Source: Sinorhizobium sp. B11
GTDB taxonomy: Bacteria; Pseudomonadota; Alphaproteobacteria; Rhizobiales; Rhizobiaceae
Length of the DNA: 64,000 bases
Assembly (NCBI GenBank): GCA_039725955.1
Contig: CP091034.1
Coordinates: forward strand, 806,001-870,000
Reading direction: 5' to 3'
Shown here: in pieces, positions 62,617 through 64,000 of the stretch
Position numbering within the stretch: position 1 is the stretch's first letter
Layout of the letters: each line of letters begins with the position of its first letter
The notes under the pieces: model-generated
Told to the model about the DNA's origin: nothing
Databases searched by the model: none
Seen by the model: only the letters and a program-made list of their open reading frames with translations
Program-made: the position numbers and the translations under genes

Positions 62617-63237
62617 ATGTCGGCAAACGGGTTAACAGCTGGTGACTTTACGGAAAGTGAAGAGCCCTTCAAGCTCTTTGGGGAGTGGCTGAAGGAGGCG
62701 GAGGCTTCCGAACTCAACGACCCCAATGCTGTCGCGCTCGCGACGGTCGATGAAGATGGGCTGCCCAATGTCCGCATGGTTCTCCTGAAGGGTTTCGATA
62801 CTGACGGATTCGTCTTCTACACGAATTTCGAGAGTCAGAAAGGTCGCGAAATCTTGGGGCAGAAGAAAGCTGCCATGTGTTTCCACTGGAAAACGCTGCG
62901 CCGTCAGGTGCGCGTTCGCGGCCCTGTCGAACTGGTCACAGACGCAGAGGCCGACGCCTACTTTGCGACGCGTGCCCGCGGCAGCCGTATCGGCGCCTGG
63001 GCTTCCAAGCAGTCGCGCCCGCTCGAAAGCCGTTTTGCCCTGGAAAAGGCGGTTGCCGAATACACAGCGCGCTACGCCATCGGCGACATTCCGCGCCCGT
63101 CTTACTGGTCTGGTTTCCGGATCCGCCCGACCTCGATCGAGTTCTGGAAAGACCAGAAGTTCCGGCTGCACGACCGGATCGAGTTCCGCCGGCCGACGCC
63201 CGAGGGGGGCTGGGACAAGGTGCGGATGTACCCGTAG
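62617..63237 (+). CDS. pdxH: Pyridoxamine 5'-phosphate oxidase
   Basis: PdxH oxidises pyridoxamine or pyridoxine 5'-phosphate to pyridoxal 5'-phosphate using FMN. The 206-residue protein shows the landmarks [33 protein letters not shown] (FMN site), [15 protein letters not shown] and the C-terminal [11 protein letters not shown] with the YP ending. It converges on the deacetylase gene with 5 bp between stops. FMN supply links it loosely to ribBX and aroC in the window. Confidence 0.96.
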   Translation: MSANGLTAGDFTESEEPFKLFGEWLKEAEASELNDPNAVALATVDEDGLPNVRMVLLKGFDTDGFVFYTNFESQKGREILGQKKAAMCFHWKTLRRQVRVRGPVELVTDAEADAYFATRARGSRIGAWASKQSRPLESRFALEKAVAEYTARYAIGDIPRPSYWSGFRIRPTSIEFWKDQKFRLHDRIEFRRPTPEGGWDKVRMYP

Positions 63238-63242
63238 AGAGC

Positions 63243-64000
63243 TTATTTCCCAAGCAGTTTCAATGGAATGCCTGATGCCAGCGCCGAAACATAGCGTGAC
63301 CTCTGGTAAAAGCCGTTGATCGAGATACGCGGCATATAGGTGGGCTTGCTTGCTGCCGGAATGCCCGGCTGCGTTGTCACGGCTACGGCAAAGCCGAGCT
63401 TTGCCGCAAGCTCCGCTTCACGGCCCTTTGTTGCCTCCTTCGTTCCATAGGGAAAAGCGATTGTCCGGGGACGAATGCCGGTGATCGACTCGACATAATC
63501 TGCCGAGATTTCCATCTCGATGCGGGCTTCGGCATGCGGCAGGCGGGCAAGTGCCCTGTGGCTGATAGTATGGGCGCCGAGACTGGCGAGCGGGCTTGCC
63601 GAAAGATTGCGCAGCTCCTGCGGTCCCATGACCAGTTCCCGCGTAATGTCGAGCGGCTCGATCCCGTGGCGCCGCGCCAGCGCATCCACCTCGACGAGGG
63701 CGTGGCTCTCGTCCTGCCTGTGGATAAACTCGGCAAGCCTGTCGAAGGCGTCCCATTTCCGGACGAGCGTATCGAGCGCCAGTCTCTCCCTGCCGCGGCC
63801 AAAATTGAACTCGATGCTATTTTCCCGGTTAAGCAGCAGTGCCAGCGTTTCCCACCAGATGCTGTGCGAGCCCTCGGCAAAGCCCTGCGCTATGAAAATG
63901 GTAAAGGGCGCCTGATGCCGTTCGAAGACGGGCAGGGCATGGATCAGATTGTTGCGATACCCGTCATCCAGTGTGAAGGCGGCGAACAGGCGATCGTCCT
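63243..64000 (-). CDS. Polysaccharide deacetylase family protein, 5' end outside window
   Basis: The frame stays open from the stop at 63243 to the right edge, so the N-terminus is missing; about 251 residues are visible. Near the edge it reads FAAFTLDDGYRNN, the TxDDG motif carrying catalytic Asp residues, followed by IFIAQGF and WWETLALLL. Further on LGAHTISHRALARL supplies the second metal-binding His motif and TIAFPYGTKEATKG follows. These are NodB-homology features, for metal-dependent removal of N-acetyl (or other acyl) groups from polysaccharide. Not assigned to nodulation NodB: the context is chromosomal housekeeping. Confidence 0.9.
   Translation of the reverse strand, partial: DDRLFAAFTLDDGYRNNLIHALPVFERHQAPFTIFIAQGFAEGSHSIWWETLALLLNRENSIEFNFGRGRERLALDTLVRKWDAFDRLAEFIHRQDESHALVEVDALARRHGIEPLDITRELVMGPQELRNLSASPLASLGAHTISHRALARLPHAEARIEMEISADYVESITGIRPRTIAFPYGTKEATKGREAELAAKLGFAVAVTTQPGIPAASKPTYMPRISINGFYQRSRYVSALASGIPLKLLGK

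Noticed and set aside
63243..64000. Nodulation NodB
   Set aside because: The NodB-homology domain is shared by all polysaccharide deacetylases; no nod box, nodA or nodC, and the visible neighbours are core metabolism.
1..64000. Mobile elements, CRISPR arrays, rRNA or tRNA genes, phage genes
   Set aside because: No transposase, integrase or phage protein, no regularly spaced short repeats, and no convincing tRNA or rRNA sequence was seen by eye; a covariance search would be needed to exclude small RNAs.

Overview
The window is 64 kb of dense, high-GC alphaproteobacterial chromosome, most likely from Rhizobium or a close relative in the Rhizobiaceae. The support is protein content (a BA14K protein, an Atu4866-type barrel, a DUF1217 repeat protein, a RibBX fusion, tandem chemoreceptors), rhizobial neighbour sets (HDAC-xseB, tlyA-rumA, dnaJ-like/pdxH/fabI), and three copies of a palindromic intergenic repeat of the RIME type. 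I see no prophage, insertion sequence, CRISPR array, rRNA or tRNA gene, or plasmid replication gene.

Layout. 1-7.4 kb: a DUF2207 membrane protein cut by the left edge, lemA, aroA, a second DUF2207 protein, purD and a small secreted protein. 7.4-11.7 kb: two tandem chemoreceptor genes sharing a nearly identical 1.2 kb 3' block; the first carries a one-base frameshift. 11.7-22.4 kb: DUF523, a LysR regulator divergent from a tautomerase, glyS, tex (frameshifted tail), cfa, a histidine phosphatase, a MipA/OmpV porin-like protein and ubiA. 22.4-30.3 kb: two conserved genes of unknown function flanking a 1,240-residue DUF1217 protein with ten repeats, an FAD-linked oxidase and threonylcarbamoyl-AMP synthase. 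30.3-37.6 kb: an orphan GbcA-like Rieske oxygenase, BA14K, a CorA/ZntB transporter, an acyl-CoA dehydrogenase/enoyl-CoA hydratase pair (second gene frameshifted), and an ArsR-SRPBCC operon whose start codon lies inside one of two matching operators. 37.6-49.3 kb: rumA-tlyA, a third chemoreceptor, an AraC/SDR/Atu4866 set, dxs, pirin, a second SDR, xseB and an HDAC-like deacetylase. 49.3-64 kb: a thioesterase, the biotin ECF transporter bioMNY, a YcaQ-type glycosylase, aroC-ribBX, a GGDEF-EAL protein, DUF1344, a histidine phosphatase, fabI, a J-domain protein, a lipoprotein, pdxH and a polysaccharide deacetylase cut by the right edge.

Functionally this is mostly housekeeping: aromatic amino acids (aroA, aroC), purines (purD), isoprenoids and ubiquinone (dxs, ubiA), flavin and B6 (ribBX, pdxH), lipids (fabI, cfa), translation and RNA modification (glyS, tsaC, tlyA, rumA). 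Three chemoreceptors and a c-di-GMP enzyme add motility and signalling functions. Three separate genes carry single-base frameshifts whose correction restores family-typical proteins. That suggests either recent mutation or consensus errors in this assembly. I found no clear novel multi-gene system. The best leads are the DUF1217 repeat protein, the twin-operator apparently leaderless arsR promoter, the tandem chemoreceptor conversion block, the orphan Rieske oxygenase and the unusual AroA active-site loop.
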